This document shows positions 1 to 8,489 of a stretch of DNA of 32,915 nt, piece after piece (position 1 is the first letter of the stretch; every line of letters begins with the position of its first letter). The stretch is from contig CAJUMV010000042.1 in assembly GCA_910587715.1 (NCBI GenBank), forward strand, positions 1 through 32,915, in the 5' to 3' direction. A program made the position numbers and the translations under genes. The notes below the pieces were generated by a model, which saw only the letters and a program-made list of their open reading frames with translations, was not told the DNA's origin and made no database searches. Origin of the DNA: an uncultured Lachnospiraceae bacterium. GTDB taxonomy: Bacteria > Bacillota > Clostridia > Lachnospirales > Lachnospiraceae.

Positions 1-97
1 AGTATTGATTTTTCAAGGAGCAAATCCCATTTTTAATGTGGGAAGTTTGAGTTAAGAATAAGTAATATCATATTAAGATATTCCTGAACGGCAAAAA

Positions 98-235
98 CCA
101 TCCAGCCTTACAAAAATGTAAGACACAACACGCAAACTGTAAGGCAAATCCATGGAAGCGTCATCTCCTATTTGATATCCTGATTTCAGAGAAGAAAAAA
201 CCTCACAGAAGGATAGAGAAAAGGAGATATCAAAT
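98..235 (+). promoter_or_regulatory. Structured leader of the small membrane protein gene
   Basis: The bases before the start codon at 236 hold two inverted repeats. One pairs gccttaca (105-112) with tgtaaggc (138-145) and extends through CCAT/ATGG (98-101 and 152-155); its left arm can also pair with a closer TGTAAG copy. The second is a perfect 10-base pair, atttgatatc (170-179) with gatatcaaat (226-235), whose right arm fills the space between the AAGGAG ribosome binding site (222-226) and the ATG. This could modulate translation, but I recognise no known riboswitch class. No clear promoter is visible in bases 1-97. Confidence 0.35.
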
Positions 236-445
236 ATGAAAAACGTAATCATCGCAACAGCTTCTGTCTTAGGAATTATCGCAGTACGCATGATATTGTC
301 GTTCGCTATCAGCGAACAGGTCGCGGAAGTGTTTACCCAAGTATCCTGCGGCGCTTTGTTCTTTTATTTTATAATACTTTTCGCGAAGAACAGGCGGGAC
401 GCAAAGAAGCATGAAACAGAATCAAATAACCACCGAGCCAAATGA
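236..445 (+). CDS. Small two-helix membrane protein, unknown function
   Basis: This 69-residue protein has a good ribosome binding site (aaaaggag, 9-10 bases before the ATG). It has two hydrophobic stretches, about residues 3-24 and 37-50, followed by a basic, hydrophilic tail rich in K, R, E and N, so it is probably a small inner-membrane protein with a cytoplasmic tail. I do not recognise a family. It converges on the ABC permease gene and overlaps its 3' end by 77 bases, which is unusual and lowers certainty that both ends are as drawn. The inverted repeats in its leader and the strong ribosome binding site favour a real gene. Function cannot be inferred. Confidence 0.5.
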   Translation: MKNVIIATASVLGIIAVRMILSFAISEQVAEVFTQVSCGALFFYFIILFAKNRRDAKKHETESNNHRAK

Positions 446-1397
446 CGCAGTGCGCCAATAGAACGACCATATCTTTTGCAGGGAGGCCATTTCCCTCATT
501 CGCCAAATGCATAATCCCCTCAAAGACCGGGGTGAACGGTACGAGATAGCAGAGTGTCAAAACAAAACCGTCCGCCCCCAGCAGCCATGCCAGCATCGGT
601 ACAGCCATAAACACAATCATAATCATCTTGATATACGCCACACCCACCATAAAATTTGCGGAAAATCTGCCGATAAACATGCCCAGCAGCGCCGCCGTAA
701 ATGCCGAAAGAATAATTAATACGAGCATAAGGAACGCGTGCGCAAACGACAGTGAAAAACAGATAACAGCTGTCAGGACAGCCGACAGGCATCCCCCGGC
801 AAAGCCGACAAGGAGCTTCTGCATCACATACTGGCTGTGCGACATGGGCAGTATCTGATTGACAAGCTCGACGCCATTTTCCTTTTCCGATATGATGTTC
901 ATGGCGTTAAAGGTACACCCCATAAACATGGCTGCAAGTAATATCATCGCATTAAAAATATTTGCCAGACCGTCCATCACATCATGACGTTCTAAAATAG
1001 TGACATGGATTTGCTCCGCGCTATCCCGTCGCGCATACAACCCGGGAAGGGTATTCGCCGTCTGGCGGAATATATCCAACTCATCGCCGGATACCATTGT
1101 CTGAATACCGTCTCCATCGGCTGTTACTCCAATCAGGTTTGTGGACGTATCATTGACTGCTTTGGCTAATTCTGCCTGCGTTTCATATAGGGTCACGGTT
1201 CCATACCGTTCCAGCCACAAAATAATTTGCTTTGACGCCCCGCCTTCCCATACGCCAAAATGAAATTCCGCCACAGAAGAAAGGTCTATTCCACCTCCAA
1301 AACGCAATGCCAGCGCAACAATAATCGGCAGTAAAAAGGACAGGATGCAAAACTTTTCTTTCCATACGCTCTTGAGCTGATAACATAAACCTCTCAT
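369..1397 (-). CDS. ABC-2 type transporter permease
   Basis: This is a membrane subunit of an ABC exporter of the ABC-2 type, often paired with a two-component system in antimicrobial peptide or drug resistance modules. Of about 342 residues, one N-terminal helix (about 16-34) is followed by a roughly 130-residue extracytoplasmic segment and then five to six helices, ending near a short basic tail. The start chosen is the ATG at 1397, which has GGAGGG just upstream and overlaps the stop of the preceding permease remnant as ATGA; an upstream in-frame extension to 1478 lies inside that remnant. The coding frame is intact. However, its partner permease is broken and no ATPase gene is present, so it probably has no functional transporter to join unless a partner lies elsewhere. 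The substrate is unknown. Confidence 0.8.
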   Translation of the reverse strand: MRGLCYQLKSVWKEKFCILSFLLPIIVALALRFGGGIDLSSVAEFHFGVWEGGASKQIILWLERYGTVTLYETQAELAKAVNDTSTNLIGVTADGDGIQTMVSGDELDIFRQTANTLPGLYARRDSAEQIHVTILERHDVMDGLANIFNAMILLAAMFMGCTFNAMNIISEKENGVELVNQILPMSHSQYVMQKLLVGFAGGCLSAVLTAVICFSLSFAHAFLMLVLIILSAFTAALLGMFIGRFSANFMVGVAYIKMIMIVFMAVPMLAWLLGADGFVLTLCYLVPFTPVFEGIMHLANEGNGLPAKDMVVLLAHCVIWLGGYLILFHASLRPACSSRKVL

Positions 1398-2160
1398 AAA
1401 CAGCCCTCCTTTCCCATTTCTCCACGAAACGCGGATTGCACGAATAAAAATAAAATCAGAATTCCAAACCCTGAACATATATAGTAAATAAGATTAGCGA
1501 CAGACGTCCCGAAATAAGCGTTTTTCAATTCCATGTAGACATGATAAAAAGGGTGCCAGTAAATCCACGCCATTTTCATGGAAGTATTTGCCGACAAAAA
1601 CACCGGCGTCGCCGCAAAAAGGGCAATGACCAGATAAGCGAGGGAAAACTGCTTGAAATCCTCTAACAGCATCGCGCAGCCAAATCCAATCAGCGCCATA
1701 GTAAGCGACAAAATTCCCGTCTGCATCAGTACGGCAGGCAAAAGCTCCACTGCATCGACAATTCCCACATTCAGCAAAGTCAGCAATGCGGCAAATACCA
1801 AATCAGACAGCAGAAAAGCTGTCAGCTTCGACAAAACAAATAAGCTCTTTTGAAATGGCAGGACGGCGTGACACGGATTACTCCCATCTGTTTTTCTTTG
1901 AACAGAACGGAAGCAATTCCTAAAAAACCGACCGCAGTGATTTCTATAAACAGCAGTTCGCAGGACATTTCTTTCCGCTGTTTTTGCTCCCTCGTATTTG
2001 TGCCTACAATCTGAGCGGTATACGGATGGTCAGGCTGCAGAAGAGACATCGCATAATCGGCTCTGTGGCGGTCCGCCTTTTCCGCTCCCGCATACATAAT
2101 CATTTCTGGCACGCCGGAACCGGCATCTATCCCTACGCCATTCGTATCTGCCAAAAGCGC
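1394..2160 (-). pseudogene. Remnant of an ABC-2 permease (5' truncated and frameshifted)
   Basis: Two reading frames together encode the C-terminal part of an ABC-2 permease. The upstream frame (from about 2160 to 1864) gives the end of an extracytoplasmic domain and a helix reaching FKEKQMGVIRVT. The downstream frame (about 1864 to 1394) resumes with VLPFQKSLFVLSKLTAFLL and four to five more helices. Adding one base between 1864 and 1869 joins the two frames smoothly, so a single-base deletion is the simplest explanation. The N-terminal part (first helix and most of the external domain) is missing: its start runs directly into the truncated histidine kinase gene. The end overlaps the next permease start as ATGA, as expected for two once-coupled permease genes. 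A sequencing error could explain the frameshift but not the missing 5' part. Confidence 0.75.
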
Positions 2161-3179
2161 TTCATGCCGTATTCCAGTCTCTGCATAGATAAAATCTGTG
2201 CGACGATGGCAAGTCCCAATCCCGAACCGCTGTATTTTGCATCCTTATCGCGATAGAACGCTTCCCAGATTTTAGACAGTCTTTCGGGCGGAATCAGCTT
2301 ACCCTGATTATAGACGGAAAAGCTGAGCCTGCCGCCCTGTTCAATGAGCGACAAGCGCAAAATGCCGTGGGAACACACATTCTTTTTCGCGTTGACAATC
2401 AAATTATTTATCACCTGCTCCATACGCGCCTTATCCGTACAGACAAAAACTTTATGCTCGGGCAGCTCGTACTGCAGGATAAAGTCGGTTTCCGGCATAT
2501 CGACCAGCAGGCGTCCCGCGATGGCTTCCACAAACTCTACAAAATCAAACCGCTCCGGCGCAAGCGTCACCACCCCGTTCTCCAGCGCGGATAAATCTAA
2601 CAGCATCTCAAGCAGCCTATTCATTCTTTCTGTTTCCGACATGATGATCCCCGCATATTTCTGTCGCTTTTCTTCACTGCTGTCATCCTGTATTCCCTCG
2701 GCATATGCCCGTATGATTCCCAAAGGCGTTTTCATCTCGTGGGAAAGCCGCTCAGTCAATTCTTTTCGCTCTTTTAACAGTTTTTTCTCCCGATGCACAT
2801 CCTGTTCCAGCCGATAGTTTGCTTCTTCCAATTTTTCAAGCGTCTGCTGCAGGTTCTCGGACATTTTGTTGAGGTTATCCGCCAGCCCGCCGAACTCGTC
2901 CTGTGAGGTAACTGTGCACGGTTCGGAAAAGTCCAGTCTTGCCGTCCTGTCCGCCATTTGAGCGATTTTGCTGACGGGTTCTGAAATAAATCTCCCCAGC
3001 AGAGCGTCAATCACCATAATGAGTAAAATAACAAAGATAACCCACAGCAGAAAAGAAAGATTCTTTTCCAAGGGCAGTCTTGTCGCAAGCAGATAGGAAA
3101 CCATCAGGACAATACCCGCCATTTTTGAGACCATCATTATCTTTTTTCTTACGGTGCGAAGCGAGAATTGTTCTTTCAT
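2133..3179 (-). CDS. Sensor histidine kinase with altered C-terminus
   Basis: This membrane histidine kinase pairs with the response regulator directly upstream (ATGA overlap at 3176-3179). It has two close N-terminal helices (about 20-33 and 42-61) with almost no external loop, so it is an intramembrane-type sensor like those guarding ABC exporters. A HAMP segment and coiled coil follow, then the H-box LSHEMKTPLG with H147, an N-box with N259 and N263, and a G2 box GSGLGLA (318-324). Relatives usually continue for about 15 residues after the point here reading RLEYGM. In this protein a short unrelated tail, KRFWQIRMA, ends the frame where the permease remnant begins. I infer a deletion that removed the kinase tip, the ATPase gene and the 5' end of a permease. 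Kinase activity may be impaired. Confidence 0.8.
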   Translation of the reverse strand: MKEQFSLRTVRKKIMMVSKMAGIVLMVSYLLATRLPLEKNLSFLLWVIFVILLIMVIDALLGRFISEPVSKIAQMADRTARLDFSEPCTVTSQDEFGGLADNLNKMSENLQQTLEKLEEANYRLEQDVHREKKLLKERKELTERLSHEMKTPLGIIRAYAEGIQDDSSEEKRQKYAGIIMSETERMNRLLEMLLDLSALENGVVTLAPERFDFVEFVEAIAGRLLVDMPETDFILQYELPEHKVFVCTDKARMEQVINNLIVNAKKNVCSHGILRLSLIEQGGRLSFSVYNQGKLIPPERLSKIWEAFYRDKDAKYSGSGLGLAIVAQILSMQRLEYGMKRFWQIRMA

Positions 3180-3868
3180 TTTGCCACCTCAAATTTGTAC
3201 CCGGAACGAATCAGCGTCACAATGCATTTTCCCTCGCTCCCCAGCTTCTGCCGCAGAGTTTTGATATGTGTGTCCACTGTTCTTGTACTACCCTCAAAGT
3301 CATATCCCCAGATGCGGTTCAACAACTGCTCTCTGGAAAATACCTGTCTGGGATTGAACATAAGGAAATACAATAACTCATACTCTTTGTGCGTCAGCGT
3401 AATTTCGATGCCGCCTGAAAACACTTTGCGGGATGACGGGATTAACTCTATTCCTCCCGCAGCAAGCGCGTGCCCTGTCGCGTCATTTGGTTTATCTGCG
3501 GGCATTGCCGACGTGCGCCGCAGCAGGGCATTTACTTTTGCAAGCAGCACTCTCGGGCTAAACGGCTTTGTCATATAATCATCCGCGCCGTACTCATAAC
3601 CCTTCAGCTTATCTTCCTCGTCGCTCTTGGCAGTCAGCATAATAATGGGCAGTCCGCTCATCTCCCTCGCCGCCCTGCACACGGAAAATCCGTCGAGATG
3701 GGGCATCATGATATCCAGTATCATCAAATCCATCGGCTGATTTTTAAGAAGCAGCAGCGCGTCCACACCGTCGTCAGCGACAAAACAGGTATGCCCACCC
3801 CTATTCATATATTCGGAGATGATATCCTGCATCTTCCTTTCATCTTCCACAATTAAAATATTAGCCAT
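3176..3868 (-). CDS. OmpR/PhoB-family response regulator
   Basis: This 230-residue DNA-binding response regulator is phosphorylated by the neighbouring kinase and most likely controls the adjacent exporter genes. The receiver domain (about 1-120) shows the acidic pair E8/D9, the phosphoacceptor D52, the switch residue T79 and K101. The C-terminal winged helix (about 130-228) includes an effector helix region ending in RTVDTHIKTLRQKL and RSGYKFEV. Length and layout are normal. AGAGGAAC lies about eight bases before the ATG. It is the first gene of the operon RR, HK, permease remnant, permease. I see no convincing promoter in the 85 bases upstream, which also hold the terminator of the diguanylate cyclase gene. 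Confidence 0.93.
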   Translation of the reverse strand: MANILIVEDERKMQDIISEYMNRGGHTCFVADDGVDALLLLKNQPMDLMILDIMMPHLDGFSVCRAAREMSGLPIIMLTAKSDEEDKLKGYEYGADDYMTKPFSPRVLLAKVNALLRRTSAMPADKPNDATGHALAAGGIELIPSSRKVFSGGIEITLTHKEYELLYFLMFNPRQVFSREQLLNRIWGYDFEGSTRTVDTHIKTLRQKLGSEGKCIVTLIRSGYKFEVAK

Positions 3869-3904
3869 AAACCCGTTCCTCTTACATTCCCTCCGCTTAT
3901 GTGC

Positions 3905-3941
3905 ATAAAAGACTACCGGAAAGCGCCACTTTCCGATAGTC
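3905..3941 (-). terminator. Intrinsic terminator after the diguanylate cyclase gene
   Basis: On the minus strand gactatcggaaag pairs with ctttccggtagtc around a five-base loop (12 of 13 positions Watson-Crick plus one mismatch) and is followed by TTTTAT. It lies 13 bases past the stop of the diguanylate cyclase gene and separates it from the two-component operon. Confidence 0.8.
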
Positions 3942-3953
3942 CGTATCCTTCTT

Positions 3954-5237
3954 CTAACATACTATTTGATTCCTGCCGCTGTTTTTCCCCTGATACAGCT
4001 TCTCGTCCGCATCCCGGACAATGTGCTCGATTTTATCGCCGTTTCCTTCCGTAAGCCCGAAGGTCATTGTAATGTTCAGCTTCACATCCCCGTACACAAT
4101 CGGTTTGGTGCGGATTGACTCCAGCAAATCCTGCATGTAGTTGACCGCCGTGTCCAAATGCACGCCGTCATACACGAGCAGCATTTCCTCGCCGCCCCAT
4201 CTGGCGACAAACCCATGTCCCTGCATATGTTCCTTCATCCTTGAAGAAAGCTCTGTAAGCGCCACATCCCCGCATTCATGCCCGTATGTATCATTGACAT
4301 TTTTAAAATGATCCACATCCCCGATAGCGACGCAAAACGGCGTTCCGTCTTTCTCGTAATTCTCACAAACGCGCTTCAAAAGCTTCTCCCCGCTCCTGCG
4401 GTTATATAAACCGGTAAGGATATCCTGCTCTACCAGCTTCTGCAGCGATTTCTGCATCTTAATCAGATAGCGGCTCATCTCCCCCAGCTCATCCTTGCGT
4501 TCCAAAACCTCCATGTCAAACTCTTCATGGAGATCTCCTTTGGCGATGCCAACCAGAAACAACTCCATTTTTCGGATAGCGTTCACCAGCCTGCCGGAAA
4601 ACCGAATCGTCACCATACAGGCGATCAGCATCGTAATAAGCCCGCATATAATAATAGAGCTGAGAGAACCAGCAACCATCCCCTCTACCTGCGCCGAAGG
4701 TTTTCCGAGGAAAATCATGCCGATGCATGTTCCATCCGCATCGTAGAGCGGTTCATAGTAGGAGAAATACCGTACACCCTCCACCATCGTACTCGCATAA
4801 AAATGCGGCTGTCCGCCCTTCAACACATCATTCACCACGGTATCGTTTGCCTTTGTTCCGATGGCACGCTCGCCGTTATCCGTTCGAATCGTGGTAATGA
4901 TACGGGTTTCCTCAAAAAAGACGGTAATATCTACTCCCGTTTCTTCCTTGATGGAATCAATAATCGCAAAATTATCGTTCAGCGTATGATTCCCCTTCAT
5001 CAGATAAACCGTTCCGTCTTTTTCTACCGCATGGTAATCCCCTTCATACACCGCATCGTACAGCGTGACAACCGTATGGCTCAAATTCACAAGTCCGTTC
5101 TTGGTTTCCACATTCAATGAAGCAGCAAACCGGACGGCGCTGAATGTTGTGATTACTAATGTAAGTAAAATAAGCGGCAGCATATTCATTTTAAGCAACG
5201 CCCAGAAAAAGCTGCTTCCTTTTAAAATTTTTTTCAT
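3954..5237 (-). CDS. Membrane diguanylate cyclase (Cache-HAMP-GGDEF)
   Basis: This protein probably makes the second messenger cyclic di-GMP from two GTP in response to an extracellular signal. Its 427 residues run: helix (about 17-38), single Cache-type sensor domain (about 45-180, sCache_3 style), helix (about 190-212), HAMP (about 213-265) and a GGDEF domain (about 270-427). The GTP/metal-binding segment shows D307 and D309 in AIGDVDHFKNVNDTYGHE. The signature is GGEEM (348-352), with the usual final Phe replaced by Met. The product-inhibition I-site RxxD is absent: the aligned residues are QGHG. The ATG at 5237 has GGAG close upstream. The gene is monocistronic, between its own promoter and terminator, and is next to a chemoreceptor gene on the same strand. 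Confidence 0.9.
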   Translation of the reverse strand: MKKILKGSSFFWALLKMNMLPLILLTLVITTFSAVRFAASLNVETKNGLVNLSHTVVTLYDAVYEGDYHAVEKDGTVYLMKGNHTLNDNFAIIDSIKEETGVDITVFFEETRIITTIRTDNGERAIGTKANDTVVNDVLKGGQPHFYASTMVEGVRYFSYYEPLYDADGTCIGMIFLGKPSAQVEGMVAGSLSSIIICGLITMLIACMVTIRFSGRLVNAIRKMELFLVGIAKGDLHEEFDMEVLERKDELGEMSRYLIKMQKSLQKLVEQDILTGLYNRRSGEKLLKRVCENYEKDGTPFCVAIGDVDHFKNVNDTYGHECGDVALTELSSRMKEHMQGHGFVARWGGEEMLLVYDGVHLDTAVNYMQDLLESIRTKPIVYGDVKLNITMTFGLTEGNGDKIEHIVRDADEKLYQGKNSGRNQIVC

Positions 5238-5308
5238 TTCCGCTCCGTCCGTTCCTCCGCTGGTCTGAATATATTATCTGCGTTTCCCGATGACGCTCTC
5301 ATTTTGGC

Positions 5309-5337
5309 ATTATAACATAGTTTCATATTTTCGTAAA
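5309..5337 (-). promoter_or_regulatory. Sigma-A-type promoter of the diguanylate cyclase gene
   Basis: Read on the minus strand, TTTACG (5337-5332), a 17-base spacer and TATAAT (5314-5309). A TG one base before the -10 makes it an extended -10 promoter. It lies about 70 bases before the start codon at 5237. Confidence 0.7.
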
Positions 5338-5367
5338 TCTTCCAAATACCGACAAAACCACCACGGC

Positions 5368-5402
5368 AAAGCGGCGGCGTTCTCTACAAACGCCGCCGCT
5401 TT
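5368..5402 (-). terminator. Probable terminator after the chemoreceptor gene
   Basis: A 13-base-pair GC-rich perfect stem (aaagcggcggcgt with acgccgccgcttt) lies 14 bases past the stop of the chemoreceptor gene. The U tract is short (three U from the stem end), so termination may be partial. It stands just upstream of the diguanylate cyclase promoter. Confidence 0.65.
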
Positions 5403-5415
5403 CCAATCCTTACTT

Positions 5416-7449
5416 TTATGCCTGAAATTTGAATCTGTCAACCAATTCCTTAAGCAGATCCGCCTGTGCCGACAGCTCCTGAGACGCCGCCGCGCTCTCC
5501 TCGGAGGTAGCAGAGTTGGACTCCACAACCTCAGCAATCTGATTGATGCCCTCCGTAACCTGCCCTGTGGCATCCGCCTGCTCTTCCGACGCGAGCGCAA
5601 TCTCGTCAATCACTTCACCTACCGTTTTCGCATTCTCAACCACAAGCAGCAGGGACTCCGCCGTAGAATTTGCCAGCTTGGTTCCATCCTCCACTGCCTG
5701 AATCGCATTCTGAATGAGCTGCTTTGTATTCTTCGCTGCCTCGCTGCTCTGTTCGGAGAGTGTGCCGACCTGCGTGGCAACTACCGCAAAGCCTTTTCCT
5801 GCTTCTCCCGCTCTCGCCGCCTCGATAGACGCATTCAGCGCGAGAAGGTTCGTCTGGGACGCGATTTCCTCAATGCTGCTGATAATCTCCGCTATCTTGT
5901 CGGAAGCCTCCCTAATTCTCTCCATAGCCTCCGTACTCTGCTTCATCTGGGCATTGCTTTCCGTCACCTGATCGTTCATGCCCGACACAACTTTTCTTGC
6001 TTTCGCCGCATTCTCGGCATTAATATGGATTTTTTCCGATATATCCGTCATGGTTGCCGTCAGTTCCTGAATCGCGCTCGCCTGATCAGTGGCACCCTCC
6101 GCCAAAAGCTGGGCTGCGCCCGCCAAATCCGTCGCGCCCTTTCTGACACCTCCCGCGTTGGTGTCGATTTCTCCAAGCGCCGTGCTGAGCGAGCTGACAA
6201 TATCCCGGAAGGAATCGCTGATCTGCGCGAAGTCTCCCTTATAAGTCTGCTCTACATCAATCATAAAGTTGCCGTCCGCCAGCTCTGCCAAATCGGTGCT
6301 GATATCCGTAATAATCGTATTCAGGTCACGAACAGTCTCAGACATGCAGTCCAGCAATATCTTTGTTTCATCGTTTTCCGTCGCTTCGGGCACTTCTGCA
6401 TGAATATCGCCCTCCGACAGAAGCTTCAGCCTGTCTACCGCTCTGCTAAGAGGCGCAGCAACCGCTTTACCCAGCTTCACACCAACTTTAATGCCATAAA
6501 TCGTAAACGCTATCACAAAGAGAATGGTAAGTACCAGTGAAATATAGAACATCTTTAAAAATTCATTTCTCACCGCTGCGATACCGATGCTCCAGCCATC
6601 CGTGCCCGGAACCGGGGAGTAGGCAACCACCTTCGTCTTGCCGTTATAGCTGTATGTACCAGTGCCGTCTTCTCCCGCAACCATTTTTTTGCAGATGGCG
6701 CTGTATTTTTTCAGCCGGGGATTCGTATCTCCGAGCGCAACACTGTCCTCCACACCGACCAGCGAAGAATCCAGATCCGCGATTGTGATACCGTTCTTAT
6801 CCAGCATAAAAGCGGTTCCGCCTTTTCCGACCTGTATGGAACGCATAATATCATTTAAAAACTCTCCATCCGGTACATATACGACAGCGCCGACCGGAGT
6901 GGTCCCGGGAATACCGCCCTCCCACAACGGCGCCGCCACGGCATAGGATACCTTTCCCGTCACATCACTGTAAGAAGGCGTGGAAACACTGGTATTGCCC
7001 TTCATCGCTTCCTTAAAGTAATCCCTGTCCGAAAAATTGGCACCTGTGATAACATCAATACCATTACTGTCAAGCAGATATCCGCCGTCGAAATTATGGT
7101 CCTTGATTCTCTGGTCTAAAATAGCCTTCTTGTCCTCCACAGACCTTTCCGGGTCGGCAAGCCGCGCAATGCTTCCCGTCTCGTAAGCAATCGCAACAAA
7201 CTCCTTCAACGCTGAGGAAACATAATTTGCCGCCACTGATGACGTATCATTAATGGTTTCCGACACCGCGCTGATAGAAGAAAAATAGCTCAAAACCGAG
7301 GTCACCACTCCCAATACAATACAGCAGAGCATAATGACCCGCCCAAACCGCTTTGACATCTTTTCGCCAATGCCAATAAAGCGTCCGTCATCTTTCCCCT
7401 TTTTCCCCCGCGAAACCTTTTCCGCCCTGTCTTCCTTTTTCCCTTGCAT
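5416..7449 (-). CDS. Methyl-accepting chemotaxis protein (dCache receptor)
   Basis: This 677-residue transmembrane chemoreceptor would signal through CheW/CheA to steer motility. It has a basic cytoplasmic leader, helix 1 (about 38-57), a double-Cache periplasmic ligand domain (about 60-300), helix 2 (about 303-325), HAMP (about 326-385) and a long cytoplasmic signalling coiled coil (about 400-665). The hairpin tip is the standard one, including SQTNLLALNASIEAARAGE and GKGFAVVA. There is no C-terminal CheR/CheB tether pentapeptide: it ends in DRFKFQA. The ligand cannot be read from the sequence. The start has a purine-rich GGGGGAAAG ribosome binding site. Together with the neighbouring cyclase and the sigma-D-like promoter at 23969 it suggests a motile organism. 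Confidence 0.95.
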   Translation of the reverse strand: MQGKKEDRAEKVSRGKKGKDDGRFIGIGEKMSKRFGRVIMLCCIVLGVVTSVLSYFSSISAVSETINDTSSVAANYVSSALKEFVAIAYETGSIARLADPERSVEDKKAILDQRIKDHNFDGGYLLDSNGIDVITGANFSDRDYFKEAMKGNTSVSTPSYSDVTGKVSYAVAAPLWEGGIPGTTPVGAVVYVPDGEFLNDIMRSIQVGKGGTAFMLDKNGITIADLDSSLVGVEDSVALGDTNPRLKKYSAICKKMVAGEDGTGTYSYNGKTKVVAYSPVPGTDGWSIGIAAVRNEFLKMFYISLVLTILFVIAFTIYGIKVGVKLGKAVAAPLSRAVDRLKLLSEGDIHAEVPEATENDETKILLDCMSETVRDLNTIITDISTDLAELADGNFMIDVEQTYKGDFAQISDSFRDIVSSLSTALGEIDTNAGGVRKGATDLAGAAQLLAEGATDQASAIQELTATMTDISEKIHINAENAAKARKVVSGMNDQVTESNAQMKQSTEAMERIREASDKIAEIISSIEEIASQTNLLALNASIEAARAGEAGKGFAVVATQVGTLSEQSSEAAKNTKQLIQNAIQAVEDGTKLANSTAESLLLVVENAKTVGEVIDEIALASEEQADATGQVTEGINQIAEVVESNSATSEESAAASQELSAQADLLKELVDRFKFQA

Positions 7450-7598
7450 ATAGCTTTCCCCCGTTCACATGTTGGATTAATAAGATAGACAAACAGATTA
7501 GAGTCGAATCGGTAAGAGTAATAGATGACTAGCAGAAAACGATTTGGCAATAGCATTTCTTATTTATCTAAATTATTAAAACTAATAGTTGCTCTTAT

Positions 7599-7607
7599 AT
7601 TATACCA
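7599..7607 (-). promoter_or_regulatory. Extended -10 promoter of the chemoreceptor gene
   Basis: On the minus strand TGGTATAAT is a perfect extended -10 about 150 bases before the start codon at 7449. No good -35 hexamer is present at 17 bases, and the flanking sequence does not fit the sigma-D consensus. The long AT-rich 5' untranslated region (7450-7592) shows no structure that I can name. Confidence 0.5.
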
Positions 7608-7634
7608 CACCTCTCCGTCATTTTTATAATTAAT

Positions 7635-8489
7635 TTATATTTTATTTCTAATTTTTTTATCTTTTTCTTCACATCCCAGATTGCTGTGCCGCTTATTCGT
7701 ACTCCTTCTCATATAATTTCCGAGGTTTGTCAAACTGAGCAGCGTTCCTGCCAAAAAAATACCGGGAATCAGAATCACCCACCAGGAGCGGGAAAGAAGT
7801 GCGTTTTCCGACAGGGAAAGCATACTGCCCCATGAAACCTCTTCCACCGGAAGACCCAGCCCCATAAAGCTCAAAGTAGACTCCGCAACAATCGCGTTTC
7901 TCACATTCATGACTGCCATAAACAGAACGGAGGGGAAAAAATTGGGCGCGAGGTGATAACGGAGCACATGAAAAAAACCGCCGCCCAGACATCTTGCCGC
8001 CAGCACATAGTCCGTATTTCTAAGCTGCAGCACTTCCGTCCGCACCACCTTTGCCATACTCATCCAGCCCGTCAGTCCGAGCACAACGGACAAGCTATAT
8101 ACATTTGCCCTGCCAAAAACAGCCTGCAGAAAAACCGTAAGCAAAAGCCCGGGAACGCTTAAAATAAGCTCGGTCATTCTCATGAGAATGCCGTCCACCG
8201 GGGCGGACGCGCAGCCGCTTACACTCCCTATGACAACCGCTAACACCGTAGAGAGCAGGGTTGCCAGAAACCCGATTATGAGAGAAATCCTGCCGCCGTA
8301 CCAAATCATGGAAAAGATATCCCGCCCCATGGTGTCCGTGCCGAAGAGAAATTCTTTCCCCGGTGCCTCACTGCAATGTGACAAATCCATATACAGCGGG
8401 TCCTTTGTCATAATTAGTTCACAGGCAAAGCAGAGGATGACTATAATAGTCAATACCAATAGAGAAGGAACCGGAATTTTCTTTTTCAC
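7635..8489 (-). CDS. ABC transporter permease, OppC/DppC/NikC type
   Basis: This is the second membrane subunit of a peptide/nickel-type ABC importer. Its 284 residues have an N-terminal helix, the family's external segment GTDTMGRDIFSMIWYGGR, a core of five helices, and the ATPase-coupling EAA region around LAARCLGGGFFHVLRYHLAPN. The start overlaps the stop of the first permease as ATGA (8486-8489). The C-terminal tail after about residue 262 is long, hydrophilic and lysine-rich. It is the last gene of the lar-transporter operon. No hairpin terminator follows; the 3' flank is simply AT-rich and runs into the chemoreceptor promoter. Substrate is inferred from context only (nickel or a nickel chelate). 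Confidence 0.9.
   Translation of the reverse strand: MKKKIPVPSLLVLTIIVILCFACELIMTKDPLYMDLSHCSEAPGKEFLFGTDTMGRDIFSMIWYGGRISLIIGFLATLLSTVLAVVIGSVSGCASAPVDGILMRMTELILSVPGLLLTVFLQAVFGRANVYSLSVVLGLTGWMSMAKVVRTEVLQLRNTDYVLAARCLGGGFFHVLRYHLAPNFFPSVLFMAVMNVRNAIVAESTLSFMGLGLPVEEVSWGSMLSLSENALLSRSWWVILIPGIFLAGTLLSLTNLGNYMRRSTNKRHSNLGCEEKDKKIRNKI

Noticed and set aside
5290..6540. A 416-codon open frame antisense to the chemoreceptor gene
   Set aside because: It mirrors the coiled-coil codons of the receptor, is rich in Arg, Leu and Cys with no domain, and lacks a ribosome binding site.
7450..7600. Cyclic di-GMP riboswitch in the chemoreceptor leader
   Set aside because: The GEMM conserved elements are not present in the roughly 140-base leader.
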